Below are positions 10,671 to 18,886 of a stretch of 64,000 nt of DNA, in pieces. The notes beneath the pieces are model-generated. The model was given only the letters and a program-made list of their open reading frames with translations, was not told where the DNA came from and ran no database searches. Made by a program: the position numbers and the translations under genes. Positions within the stretch are counted from its first letter, which is position 1. Each line of letters starts with the position of its first letter. This DNA comes from Roseovarius sp. MMSF_3350 (GTDB lineage Bacteria > Pseudomonadota > Alphaproteobacteria > Rhodobacterales > Rhodobacteraceae): positions 1 to 64,000 of the forward strand of contig NZ_JASHIZ010000011.1 in the NCBI RefSeq assembly GCF_030733425.1, given 5' to 3'.

Positions 10671-11633
10671 TCAGTCGAAGGTGACCTCGAAGAGCGCGCC
10701 GCGCCCGGACGGCAGGAGCGCGATGTCGCCCCCGGCGGCGCCCAGCATGGTGCGCACGATGGCCAGCCCCATTCCGGTGCCGCCCGTGGCGCGGCGGGTC
10801 GTGAAGAACGGCTCGAAGATGCGAGCGCGGTTGCCCTCGGCGATGCCGGGCCCGTCATCCTGCACGGTAAAGCCGTCTTCGGTGCCGGTGACCTTCAGCT
10901 TCCGAGCGCCATGCGCGGCGGCATTCTGCGCGAGGTGCGTCAGGATGGCGTGAAGCGCGTCGGGATCGAGCGGTACGGCACGGTCGTGGTGCAGGTCGAG
11001 CGCCACGCCCGCCTCCACCTTGTTCAGCGCCACGGAGAGCTGCGTCGGGCCGTGCCCCAGAGGATCGCGCGCTTTGGCAAGCCGACGCAACGCATCCAGA
11101 AGAACCTGCATCTTCAGGGCGGATGTGCGGATTGTCTCGGTCAACTGGGCGCGGTCTTCGGGCGGCATGTCGTCTTCGAGAAGTTCAGCCGCGCCGATCA
11201 GGCTGGTGAGCGGCGACTTGAGTTCGTGAGTGACATGGTTGGTATAGGCGCGCAATCCCGCCTCGCGATCTTGGAGCGTGCTGCCCATGTCAAGGACGGC
11301 CTGTCCCAGGGCGGTCAGTTCGGGCGTGCCGAAATGCCGGGGAAGGGGCGCGTCGTCGCGCCCGTCCTTCACCGCTTTGGCATGGGCGGTCAGCGCGTAG
11401 ACCGGCCGCAGCACCAGCCGCCACAGAAGAAACGCCAGCAAAAGAGTTGTGACGACGGCCAACGTGCCGATCAGCAGGGTGGTCTCGCCCCAGCCGAGGA
11501 TAAAGCCCGCGACCTTAAAATAGCCGATGGCGATGACCGGAAGCACCAGCACCGCCGAGAGTGTGCCGCCGATCACAAGAGCCAGGGGCGGACGCCATTT
11601 CCGGCGTATGCGCTGCTTTACGCCGCCTGGCAT
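10671..11633 (-). CDS. Sensor histidine kinase (CreC/EnvZ-like architecture)
   Basis: 320 residues from ATG 11633, overlapping the end of the response regulator gene by 16 bp. Two membrane segments (roughly residues 15-40 and 50-75) are separated by only a short loop, so there is almost no periplasmic sensor domain. A HAMP-like linker is followed by the dimerisation helix with phospho-acceptor H136 in THELKSPLT. The ATPase domain has the N box (HLAQNAAAHGA), G1 (DDGPGI), F (FEPFFTT) and G2 (GGTGMGLAIV). The lack of a sensor domain fits sensing by the membrane or by a partner. It forms an operon with the regulator and a 70-residue exported peptide. Confidence 0.93.
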   Translation of the reverse strand: MPGGVKQRIRRKWRPPLALVIGGTLSAVLVLPVIAIGYFKVAGFILGWGETTLLIGTLAVVTTLLLAFLLWRLVLRPVYALTAHAKAVKDGRDDAPLPRHFGTPELTALGQAVLDMGSTLQDREAGLRAYTNHVTHELKSPLTSLIGAAELLEDDMPPEDRAQLTETIRTSALKMQVLLDALRRLAKARDPLGHGPTQLSVALNKVEAGVALDLHHDRAVPLDPDALHAILTHLAQNAAAHGARKLKVTGTEDGFTVQDDGPGIAEGNRARIFEPFFTTRRATGGTGMGLAIVRTMLGAAGGDIALLPSGRGALFEVTFD

Positions 11634-12310
11634 GTGCCCATCCGGATGCCCACCCCGTGCACGGTTTCGATGGCGTTGTCGCAGCCCGCCTCGGCCAGCT
11701 TGGCGCGCAGATTGCGCAAGTGGCTGTCGAGGGTGCGGTCCGACACGTGGATGCTGGGCCCGTAGACCGCATCGGTCAGTTGAGCCTTGGTGGCCACGTG
11801 GTCTGGGCGGGACATCAGGTGTTCCAGCAGCGACATTTCGCGGGCCGTCAACGCGACGGTCTGGGTGCCGAAACTGCACAGATGCCGCTCGGGGTCGAGA
11901 CGAAGGGCGCCGTGGCTGAGCGGCTGGGTCACGCCGGTGACCGGGCCTTGTTCGGTGCGCTTGAGAATGGCGCGGATGCGGGCCACCAGCTCGCGCGGCG
12001 AAAAGGGTTTGGTCACGTAGTCGTCACCGCCCAGTTCGAAACCGAGGACACGGTCGATCTCTTCGTCGCGTGCGGTCAGGAAAAGCACGGGCGTGTCGTG
12101 CTCGACGCGCAGGCGGCGGCACATCTCCAGCCCGTCCATCTCGGGCAGGCCGATATCGAGCACGATCAGGTCGGCCTTGCCGCTGCGGGCTTTGGCCAGC
12201 CCCTCGGCCCCGTCGCCGGCCTCGGCCACGTCGTGCCCGGCCTTTCTCAGGGCGATGCGCAGCACGTCGCGGATCTGGGGGTCGTCGTCGACGATCAGGA
12301 TATGGCTCAT
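11618..12310 (-). CDS. OmpR-family response regulator
   Basis: 230 residues. The receiver domain has the acidic pocket DDD at 8-10, phospho-acceptor D52 (VLDIGLP), the Thr in FLTARDE and the Lys in YVTKPFSP. The C-terminal winged helix shows the transactivation-loop pattern LTAREMSLLEHL and the recognition-helix region VSDRTLDSHLRNLRAKL. The ATG overlaps the stop of the upstream 70-residue gene (ATGA) and the gene's end overlaps the kinase start, so the three genes are translationally coupled. Residues resemble CreB more than PhoB, but I would not assign the name. Confidence 0.95.
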   Translation of the reverse strand: MSHILIVDDDPQIRDVLRIALRKAGHDVAEAGDGAEGLAKARSGKADLIVLDIGLPEMDGLEMCRRLRVEHDTPVLFLTARDEEIDRVLGFELGGDDYVTKPFSPRELVARIRAILKRTEQGPVTGVTQPLSHGALRLDPERHLCSFGTQTVALTAREMSLLEHLMSRPDHVATKAQLTDAVYGPSIHVSDRTLDSHLRNLRAKLAEAGCDNAIETVHGVGIRMGTCQAA

Positions 12311-12519
12311 TCTTCGATCCGCAGCCGTACTGTTTCGGGCATGAAGCTAGGCGATTGGCCGGGTTTGGAAAAGCCCTGTCGTTCCGGCGGTGTGGCGTGG
12401 CTTGTGCCCGACACGGCGAGGCCCGACAGGATGGCGAGGCCGAGCGCGAGAAGCAGGGCGCGGCGATGTTGGAGCCGGGCACGGGGAACGCGGCGTTCGA
12501 TCAGGAAAGCGTGTCGCAT
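12307..12519 (-). CDS. Small exported peptide leading a two-component operon
   Basis: 70 residues from ATG 12519, which has AGGAG six bases upstream. An arginine-rich N-terminus (RRVPRARLQHRR) precedes a hydrophobic stretch (ALLLALGLAILSGLAV) and a small-residue cleavage region (GTSHA-TP). The mature product would be a roughly 28-residue periplasmic peptide ending RLRIEE, unless the hydrophobic stretch stays as an anchor. The stop overlaps the regulator ATG. The close coupling to a kinase that has no sensor domain suggests an accessory or signal role, which is inference. No family recognised. Confidence 0.62.
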   Translation of the reverse strand: MRHAFLIERRVPRARLQHRRALLLALGLAILSGLAVSGTSHATPPERQGFSKPGQSPSFMPETVRLRIEE

Positions 12520-12597
12520 TGGGGTCTCCTCTGGCTGCGGGTATGGTGGTTGTGAGGGTAGGCTAGGGCAGGGATGTGCACCGGTTGGCGGCGCGGT

Positions 12598-12614
12598 TGT
12601 GCAAATTTCGTGCA
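12598..12614. promoter_or_regulatory. Candidate response-regulator box (11-bp direct repeat)
   Basis: TGTGCA (12598-12603) and CGTGCA (12609-12614) are direct repeats with an 11-bp period, the geometry bound by OmpR/PhoB-type dimers. A further TGTGCA lies at 12575-12580. The site lies between the two-component operon (start 12519) and divergent deoC (start 12692). Confidence 0.35.
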
Positions 12615-12691
12615 GGTGCGCCTGCGCCCGGCTGCGGCTTGCCAAGGGGCGGCGTGCATGCGACGCTTTGCGGGTGATTTTCCATGCTTGA

Positions 12692-13690
12692 ATGGTGGCC
12701 ATGACGATCCGGACTGAGACCGCGCAGACGCACCTGCCGCAAACGTTGGAGCCGCGCAACGCGGGCGTCCCGCTGGACCTCGACCACGTGGCGAGGGTCG
12801 CGGTGAACACCTCGGCAGTCGAGAGGCGAGCGGGCACGTTGCCGGGGCGGCGGACGGTCAAGAAGGACTACCAGGCGGCGTGGCTTTGCCGGGCGATCAG
12901 CTGTATCGACCTGACCACCTTGTCGGGCGACGACACCGCCGGGCGAGTCGCGCGGCTGTGCGCCAAGGCGCGACAGCCGTTACGCGCGGACCTGTTGGCC
13001 GAACTGGGGATGGAAGGGCTGAGCGTTGGCGCGGTTTGTGTTTATCACGACATGGTAGCGCCGGCCCGCCGGGCGCTGGAGGGCAGCGGAATTCCGGTGG
13101 CTGCGGTCTCGACCGGGTTTCCGGCGGGCTTGTCGCCGTTTCACCTGCGGCTGGCCGAGATCGAGGCGAGCGTCGCTGAAGGTGCCGACGAAATCGACAT
13201 CGTGATCTCGCGCCGGCATGTGCTGACCGGTGACTGGCAGGCGCTTTACGACGAGATGCAGGCCTTTCGCGCGGCCTGTGGCGCGGCGCATGTGAAGGCG
13301 ATACTGGCCACGGGCGAGCTCGGCAGTCTGCGCAACGTGGCGCGGGCGTCGCTGGTGTGCATGATGGCGGGGGCGGATTTCATCAAGACCTCGACCGGCA
13401 AGGAAAGCGTGAACGCAACCCTGCCGGTGACGCTCGTGATGCTGCGGGCGATCCGGGCCTATCACGCGGCGACGGGGTGCCGCGTTGGATACAAGCCCGC
13501 CGGTGGCATCTCGAAGGCGAAGGATGCGCTGGTTTACCTGTCGATGATCAAGGAGGAATTGGGCGATCGGTGGCTGCGGCCCGACCTGTTCCGATTTGGC
13601 GCGTCAAGTCTGTTGGCGGATATCGAGCGGCAGTTGGAGCACCACGTCACCGGGCGGTATTCGGCGGGGTGGCGGCATGGCCTGGGGTGA
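12692..13690 (+). CDS. deoC: Deoxyribose-phosphate aldolase
   Basis: About 330 residues. The aldolase core has IDLTTLSGDDT, the strand AHVKAILATGEL, the Schiff-base lysine region FIKTSTGKES, and VGYKPAGGI with the second catalytic lysine. DeoC splits 2-deoxyribose 5-phosphate into glyceraldehyde 3-phosphate and acetaldehyde. ATG 12692 or ATG 12701 could be the start; neither has a good ribosome site. The N-terminal ~60 residues extend beyond the E. coli enzyme, as in other long DeoC proteins. The following aldehyde dehydrogenase could oxidise the acetaldehyde product. Confidence 0.93.
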   Translation: MVAMTIRTETAQTHLPQTLEPRNAGVPLDLDHVARVAVNTSAVERRAGTLPGRRTVKKDYQAAWLCRAISCIDLTTLSGDDTAGRVARLCAKARQPLRADLLAELGMEGLSVGAVCVYHDMVAPARRALEGSGIPVAAVSTGFPAGLSPFHLRLAEIEASVAEGADEIDIVISRRHVLTGDWQALYDEMQAFRAACGAAHVKAILATGELGSLRNVARASLVCMMAGADFIKTSTGKESVNATLPVTLVMLRAIRAYHAATGCRVGYKPAGGISKAKDALVYLSMIKEELGDRWLRPDLFRFGASSLLADIERQLEHHVTGRYSAGWRHGLG

Positions 13691-13726
13691 GCGCATGGAA
13701 TTGAATATTTCGGGAACGATGAAGCC

Positions 13727-16072
13727 ATGACCGTCAAGGAAATCTTCGAAAGCATGGACTATGGCCCCGCGCCGGAAAGCGCCGCCGACGCCTATGCCTG
13801 GCTGGTGGACCAGGGCGACAGGTTCGGGCATTTCATCGACGGGGCGTTCACCGCGCCGGGCGAGGGGTTCGAGGCGAGGAACCCGGCCACGGGCGAGGTG
13901 TTGGCGCTGCTGAGCCAGGCCAGTGCGGCGGACGTGGATGCCGCTGTGACGGCGGCGCGGAAGGCCCAGCCGAAATGGGAGCGCCTAGGCGGGCCCGGGC
14001 GGGCGCGGTACCTTTATGCGCTGGCGCGGCTGGTGCAGAAGAACGCGCGGCTTTTCGCGGTGCTGGAGGCGCTGGACAACGGCAAGCCTGTGCGCGAAAG
14101 CCGCGACATCGACGTGCCCTTGGTGCACCGGCATTTCTATCACCACGCCGGGCTGGCGCAGTTGCTGGATGTCGAGCGGCCGGACCGGCGGGCGCACGGG
14201 GTGTGCGGGCAGGTGATCCCGTGGAACTTTCCCCTGTTGATGCTGGCTTGGAAAGTGGCGCCGGCGCTGGCGGCGGGCAACACGGTGGTTCTGAAACCCG
14301 CTGAATGGACCTCGCTGACAGCGCTGCTTTTCGCGGATATCTGCCGGCAGGCCGGGCTGCCCGAGGGCGTGGTCAACATCGTGACCGGCGACGGCGCAGT
14401 GGGCGAGCGGGTCGTCACGCATGAGGGCGTGGACAAGGTGGCCTTTACCGGCTCGACCGACGTGGGGCGGCGCATCCGGCAGCAGACGGCGGGACAGGGC
14501 AAGGCGCTGACGCTGGAGCTGGGCGGCAAGAGCGCCTACATCGTGTTCGAGGATGCCGATATCGACAGCGCCATCGAGGGGCTGGTCGATGCGATCTGGC
14601 TGAATGGCGGCCAGGTCTGTTGCGCGGGCTCGCGGCTGCTGGTGCAGGAAGGGATCTCTGACGATTTTCAGGCGCGGCTGCGCGAGAGAATGGGCAAGCT
14701 GCGCATCGGCAACCCGCTGGACAAGTGCATTGACGTGGGCGCGATGGCCGACCCTGTACAGGTGGAGCGGGTGCGGCGGCTGGTCGATGGCAGTGCCGCG
14801 GGCCAGAGGTTTGCCGCTGCGGTGGAGATGCCGTCGGAGGGGGCGTTCTATCCGCCGACGCTGATCACCGGGCTGGCGCCCTCGGACGCGCTGATGCAGG
14901 AAGAGATTTTCGGTCCGGTGCTTGTCTCGACCACGTTCCGGACACATGCGGAAGCCGTCGCTTTGGCCAACAACACGCGCTATGGGCTGGCGGCGTCGGT
15001 TTGGTCGGAAAGCCTCAACCTGGCGCTGGACGTGGCGCCGAAGCTGGCGGCGGGCGTGGTCTGGGTGAACGGGAGCAACATATTCGACGCGGCGGCGCCG
15101 TTTGGCGGTGTGCGCGAAAGCGGGTTCGGGCGCGAAGGCGGATGGGCGGGGCTGGATGCCTACCTAAGGCCGGCGGGGGCGCGAAAGACGTTGCGCCCGA
15201 TCGCGGGGTTCACGGGGGGCGCAGACGGTGTGGTCGAAGGAATGGACCGGACACCGAAGCTGTACATAGGAGGCAAGCAGGCGCGGCCCGACGGGGGGTA
15301 TTCGCGCGTGGTGTACGGCAAGTCGGGCAAGGCACTGAGGCAGGTGCCGGTGGCCAACCGCAAGGATATCCGCAACGCGGTTGAGGCCGCCCGCGGGGCG
15401 GCGGCCTGGGGCAGGACCAGCGGCCACGCGCGGGCGCAGATCCTGTATTACATTGCCGAGAACCTGTCGGCGCGAGCGGGTGATTTCGCGGGGGTGCTGG
15501 ACGCCATGAGCGGCGGGCGCAGTGGCGCCGGTGAGGTGGAGGCCAGTGTCGACCGGCTGTTCACATGGGCGGCCTGGGCGGACAAATTCGCGGGCGAGGC
15601 CGCCGCGGTGCCGATCCGCGGCATGGCGCTGGCGCTGCGTGAGCCTGTGGGCGTGATCGGCTCGTTCTGCCCGGATGAGGCGCCACTGCTGGGGCTGGTG
15701 TCGGTGCTGGGGGCGGCGATGGCGATGGGCAATCGCGCCGTGCTAGTGGCGTCGGAGCCCTTCCCGCTGGCGGCGATGGAACTGGTGCAGGTGCTGGAAA
15801 CCTCGGACGTGCCGGCGGGCGTGGCGAACTTGCTGGTGGGGCCGGTCGCGGAGCTGGCGCCGCACCTGGCCGGGCATACGGATGTCGAGGCGGTCTGGAG
15901 CTTTGCCTCGGCCGACTTGTCGGCCGTGATCGAGCGGGAGAGTGCCGCCAACCTCAAGCGGACCTGGGTGAACAATGGACGCGCGCTGGACTGGTACGAT
16001 GCGGGCGGGTGCCGTGCCTTCCTGGAGGCGGCGACGGAGGTCAAGACCGTGTGGGTGCCTTATGGAGAGTGA
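13727..16072 (+). CDS. ALDH16-type two-module aldehyde dehydrogenase
   Basis: 781 residues. Module one (to about 505) is a complete aldehyde dehydrogenase: IPWNFPL with N167, LELGGKS with E264, and GGQVCCAG with nucleophile C298. Module two (from about 510, KLYIGGKQARPDGG) repeats the NAD-binding-type half but lacks an equivalent catalytic cysteine and stops early. This matches the ALDH16 class, for which a roseobacter (Loktanella) enzyme has been structurally studied. It probably oxidises an aldehyde to the acid with NAD+. It lies 36 bp after deoC on the same strand, suggesting a deoxyribose route via acetaldehyde. The second module probably serves dimerisation. Confidence 0.9.
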   Translation: MTVKEIFESMDYGPAPESAADAYAWLVDQGDRFGHFIDGAFTAPGEGFEARNPATGEVLALLSQASAADVDAAVTAARKAQPKWERLGGPGRARYLYALARLVQKNARLFAVLEALDNGKPVRESRDIDVPLVHRHFYHHAGLAQLLDVERPDRRAHGVCGQVIPWNFPLLMLAWKVAPALAAGNTVVLKPAEWTSLTALLFADICRQAGLPEGVVNIVTGDGAVGERVVTHEGVDKVAFTGSTDVGRRIRQQTAGQGKALTLELGGKSAYIVFEDADIDSAIEGLVDAIWLNGGQVCCAGSRLLVQEGISDDFQARLRERMGKLRIGNPLDKCIDVGAMADPVQVERVRRLVDGSAAGQRFAAAVEMPSEGAFYPPTLITGLAPSDALMQEEIFGPVLVSTTFRTHAEAVALANNTRYGLAASVWSESLNLALDVAPKLAAGVVWVNGSNIFDAAAPFGGVRESGFGREGGWAGLDAYLRPAGARKTLRPIAGFTGGADGVVEGMDRTPKLYIGGKQARPDGGYSRVVYGKSGKALRQVPVANRKDIRNAVEAARGAAAWGRTSGHARAQILYYIAENLSARAGDFAGVLDAMSGGRSGAGEVEASVDRLFTWAAWADKFAGEAAAVPIRGMALALREPVGVIGSFCPDEAPLLGLVSVLGAAMAMGNRAVLVASEPFPLAAMELVQVLETSDVPAGVANLLVGPVAELAPHLAGHTDVEAVWSFASADLSAVIERESAANLKRTWVNNGRALDWYDAGGCRAFLEAATEVKTVWVPYGE

Positions 16073-16095
16073 CCTTTGAGCCGGGTGGCGAAGAG

Positions 16096-16116
16096 GTCCC
16101 GGATCGGGTCCGGGAC
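16096..16116. repeat. REP-like palindrome, family A (variant copy)
   Basis: GTCCCGGA (16096-16103), loop TCGGG and TCCGGGAC (16109-16116) form an 8-bp stem. The element is embedded in AGGTCCCGG...CGGGACGGG, the same frame as copies at 34719, 39102 and 45399. It sits between convergent genes and may terminate both. Confidence 0.7.
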
Positions 16117-16119
16117 GGG

Positions 16120-16794
16120 TTACGTCTTGGGGCCGGTCGGGGTGTCGCGCAGGTGGTCGCGCTTGATCCAGACGCGGGCGCCGTCGGGTCCGACCTGGGC
16201 AGTTGATGACGCGCCTTTGGGCAGGCGCAGCCAGCTGAGACGCTTGAAGGTCTCGCCGCCTTCGGTGAAGCCGCCGTCCAGCACCAGCAGTTCCAGCCCG
16301 TCGGGTGCTTCGAGAGATACGGTCGCATCCGGTGCCCAGCGTTCCAGCGCGACATCCTCAAGCCCGTCGGAAAAGAGAGGCATGATCTCGACCGCGTCGC
16401 GGTCCGGCAGAAAGCGCATCTTGTTCGTGTCGATGCGGACATGGGTGCGGTCGCCGAGGTCGAACTGCCAGAGTTTCACGAGAATGGTGCAGCCCGGCGC
16501 GGAGCCCGGCGTGTGAGAGGATTCCGGCGGATTGCGGATGTAGCTGCCTTCGGGGAAATCGCCGTGCTCGTCCGAGAACACGCCGTCGAGCACGAGGAAT
16601 TCCTCGCCGCCGGTATGGACATGAGACGAAAAAGCGCTGTTCGGGGCGTAGCGCACGATCGAGGTGGCGCGGGCCACTTCGTCACCGATCCGGTCGAGGA
16701 TGCGGCGGTCAACACCGGGCATGGGCGAGGCGATCCAGTTCTCGTCGGCGGCATGTACGACCGCGCGTTGGGTGAAATCGCTGTTGCGGTCCAT
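16120..16794 (-). CDS. ChrR-like double-cupin protein
   Basis: 224 residues from ATG 16794, chosen for GGAGG five bases upstream (ATG 16806 is an alternative). The first cupin half holds a metal-binding pattern SSHVHTGGEEFLVLDG with further PEGSYIRNPPESSHTP; the second half (LELLVLDGGFTEGGETF) is degenerate. This resembles the cupin domain of the zinc anti-sigma factor ChrR and acetylacetone-cleaving-type cupins. No ECF sigma gene is adjacent and the zinc-finger anti-sigma domain of ChrR is absent, so a sigma-regulating role is unlikely from context. Its substrate is unknown. Confidence 0.78.
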   Translation of the reverse strand: MDRNSDFTQRAVVHAADENWIASPMPGVDRRILDRIGDEVARATSIVRYAPNSAFSSHVHTGGEEFLVLDGVFSDEHGDFPEGSYIRNPPESSHTPGSAPGCTILVKLWQFDLGDRTHVRIDTNKMRFLPDRDAVEIMPLFSDGLEDVALERWAPDATVSLEAPDGLELLVLDGGFTEGGETFKRLSWLRLPKGASSTAQVGPDGARVWIKRDHLRDTPTGPKT

Positions 16795-16846
16795 CCGATC
16801 CTCCATCCGGTCCGTTGCACTCAAGATAAGGCACCGGGCCGGATTG

Positions 16847-18886
16847 TCACCGCCAGAGGCTGGCGCGCGAGGCAAGAAGCCCCTGAAGTTTTGCAAGAAG
16901 GCGGTTGGCCGGGCCGGGATGGGGGATGTCGCCGGTGGCGAGGCGGTCCAGCACGACCTCGACCGGGCAGGGCTGGCCGGTGACGGGATCGAAATAGCGC
17001 GGATAGTCGATGAGCGCGGCATGAACGAGGCCGTGCAACGTTGGCCGCGCGGCGCGGCGGGCGGGGACGTCGCCGGTATCGGTGGTCAGGCCCCACCCGG
17101 CATAGAACGGCGCGCCAGTGGTGGTGACGGGAACGCCGCGGAGGAGTGCCTCGAATCCCATGAGCGAGGTCATGGTGAAGACGCGTTGCACTTGGGACAA
17201 CAGCGCGGCGGGATCGGCGCGGGGCAGGGCGATGGCATCGAGCCTGTCCAGATCGGCCTGGGCGATTGCGCCCTCGCGCAGGCCCGCCTCGACATCCGGG
17301 TGGGGTTTGTATAGCAGGACGCCATCGGGATGCGCGGCGCGGGCCGACTCCAACAGGGCGAGGTTGGTCGCGATCCGACCCGCGCCGGTGCGGATGGAGG
17401 CGTCATTCTCGACCTGGCCGGGGACAAGCACGCGCGGGCCGTCGGGCAGGTCGGGAACCGAGAGGCCGAGATTGTACTTGCTGAGGCCCAAGGACACGAG
17501 GCGACGGATCAGGCGTTCGGCGCGCAGGTCCTGGTCGGGGCGCAAAATTTTGCGCCGTGCGATCCACCGTTCCAGGCGGCTTTCGCGCGTGGGATCGTAG
17601 TAGATGCCGAGATCGTCGCAGACGAGCGACAGGGGCGGCACCAGGTCCGCACCCAGCCCTCGCGAGCGCAGGAACCCGTCCTCCACGCGGATAACCGGAA
17701 GGTCGGCAGGGGCTTTGCCGGCCCAGCACATGTGGGTGCGATTGTTGGTGGCTGCAATTTTTGCTGCACGGGCGGGGTCGTCCTTGAAGATCACGCGCTT
17801 CTCGGTGCCGAAGATCTTTTGGAAGGGCTTGCGTTTCCACAGGCGCATGCCCGACGCGACCCAGCCACGGTGATCGGCCCGCCATGCATTCGTGCGGGCC
17901 TCGAGGATGGAAATCGCGTCTTCCAGCTCGCAGAGGCGGTCGCGGTGGGGGTCGTACCACTTGGGATAAAGGATCATCGCGGCGGCAAAGAGCTGTGCCC
18001 GTGAAAGAGCGCGGCCGCGACGGGAGAGGGGGTGAGGGTGGCGATCCTCGGTCAGGCCCCAGCCGGCGTAGAAGGGCTGGCCGAAGACATGGGGTTTGTG
18101 ACCGGCGAAGATCGCCTCGAACCCGAGTTGGGAGGTGACGGCGTAGACCGCGACGGCGCCTTCCATGAGGGTCCAAGGGCTGACCGGATCGGAAAATAGC
18201 ATGACGCGGTCGGAGGTATCGTCGGGGCCGAAATAGCCCTGGCGGTGGCCCTGCACGGTTTCGGGGTGAGTCTTTACCAAGACCGGGCAGCCGGGGTTTT
18301 CCTCCTGCGCGTAATAGAGCATCTCGCGGAAGGTGTTGGCGTCGGCTCCGCCATGTGTGACCGATGCGTCGCCGCGGGTCTGGTCCAGCACCAGGACATA
18401 GCCCGGCGCGGGGCAGGGCGCGGCAGGATCGAAGGCGGTGTATTTTGTAAGGTGCGCTTCGGTCATGCGGGCGATGCAGCCACGGGCCCGGTCCATGAGG
18501 GCGGTGTCGTCGAGCGAATGGGTGGCCAGAAGTGTTTCCAAGTCCGAGGGTGCGCTGCGGTCGAAATGAACGCCGGTATGGTCAATTAGCACTCCCAGCG
18601 GCGGTTCGCCCGCGCGACCGGGATGCAGCGAACGCAGGAAGGCGTCCTCGACCCGCACGATGCTGGCGCCGGTCTTTGCCGCCATCGCCTCGCCCCGGCT
18701 GGCGTAAGGCGAGCGGCCCCAGACCGCGATCAGGTCGTCCGCGCCGGGCTTGCCAAGCTGCAGAGGCAGGCCGGCGAGCTCGAGGATGCGGCGAATGCGG
18801 CGCTGGCGCAGGAAGCCCGCGTTGAAATAGAAAACCCGCCGGGACGACTCTTCTCCGGCGGGTTTCGAAAGGGTGGTTCGCGCCAT
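16847..18886 (-). CDS. kpsC: Capsule polysaccharide beta-Kdo transferase KpsC
   Basis: 679 residues, close to E. coli KpsC. The protein is an internal duplication: VEDAFLRS and VEDGFLRSRG mark the N- and C-half active-site regions, and PFYAGWGLT occurs in both halves. KpsC has two glycosyltransferase modules that extend the poly-beta-Kdo linker joining group 2-type capsules to a lipid. ATG 18886 overlaps the stop of the upstream OPX gene by one base. Together with kpsS it makes the linker at the cytoplasmic membrane. Transporter genes kpsM, kpsT and kpsE are not in this window. Confidence 0.92.
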   Translation of the reverse strand: MARTTLSKPAGEESSRRVFYFNAGFLRQRRIRRILELAGLPLQLGKPGADDLIAVWGRSPYASRGEAMAAKTGASIVRVEDAFLRSLHPGRAGEPPLGVLIDHTGVHFDRSAPSDLETLLATHSLDDTALMDRARGCIARMTEAHLTKYTAFDPAAPCPAPGYVLVLDQTRGDASVTHGGADANTFREMLYYAQEENPGCPVLVKTHPETVQGHRQGYFGPDDTSDRVMLFSDPVSPWTLMEGAVAVYAVTSQLGFEAIFAGHKPHVFGQPFYAGWGLTEDRHPHPLSRRGRALSRAQLFAAAMILYPKWYDPHRDRLCELEDAISILEARTNAWRADHRGWVASGMRLWKRKPFQKIFGTEKRVIFKDDPARAAKIAATNNRTHMCWAGKAPADLPVIRVEDGFLRSRGLGADLVPPLSLVCDDLGIYYDPTRESRLERWIARRKILRPDQDLRAERLIRRLVSLGLSKYNLGLSVPDLPDGPRVLVPGQVENDASIRTGAGRIATNLALLESARAAHPDGVLLYKPHPDVEAGLREGAIAQADLDRLDAIALPRADPAALLSQVQRVFTMTSLMGFEALLRGVPVTTTGAPFYAGWGLTTDTGDVPARRAARPTLHGLVHAALIDYPRYFDPVTGQPCPVEVVLDRLATGDIPHPGPANRLLAKLQGLLASRASLWR

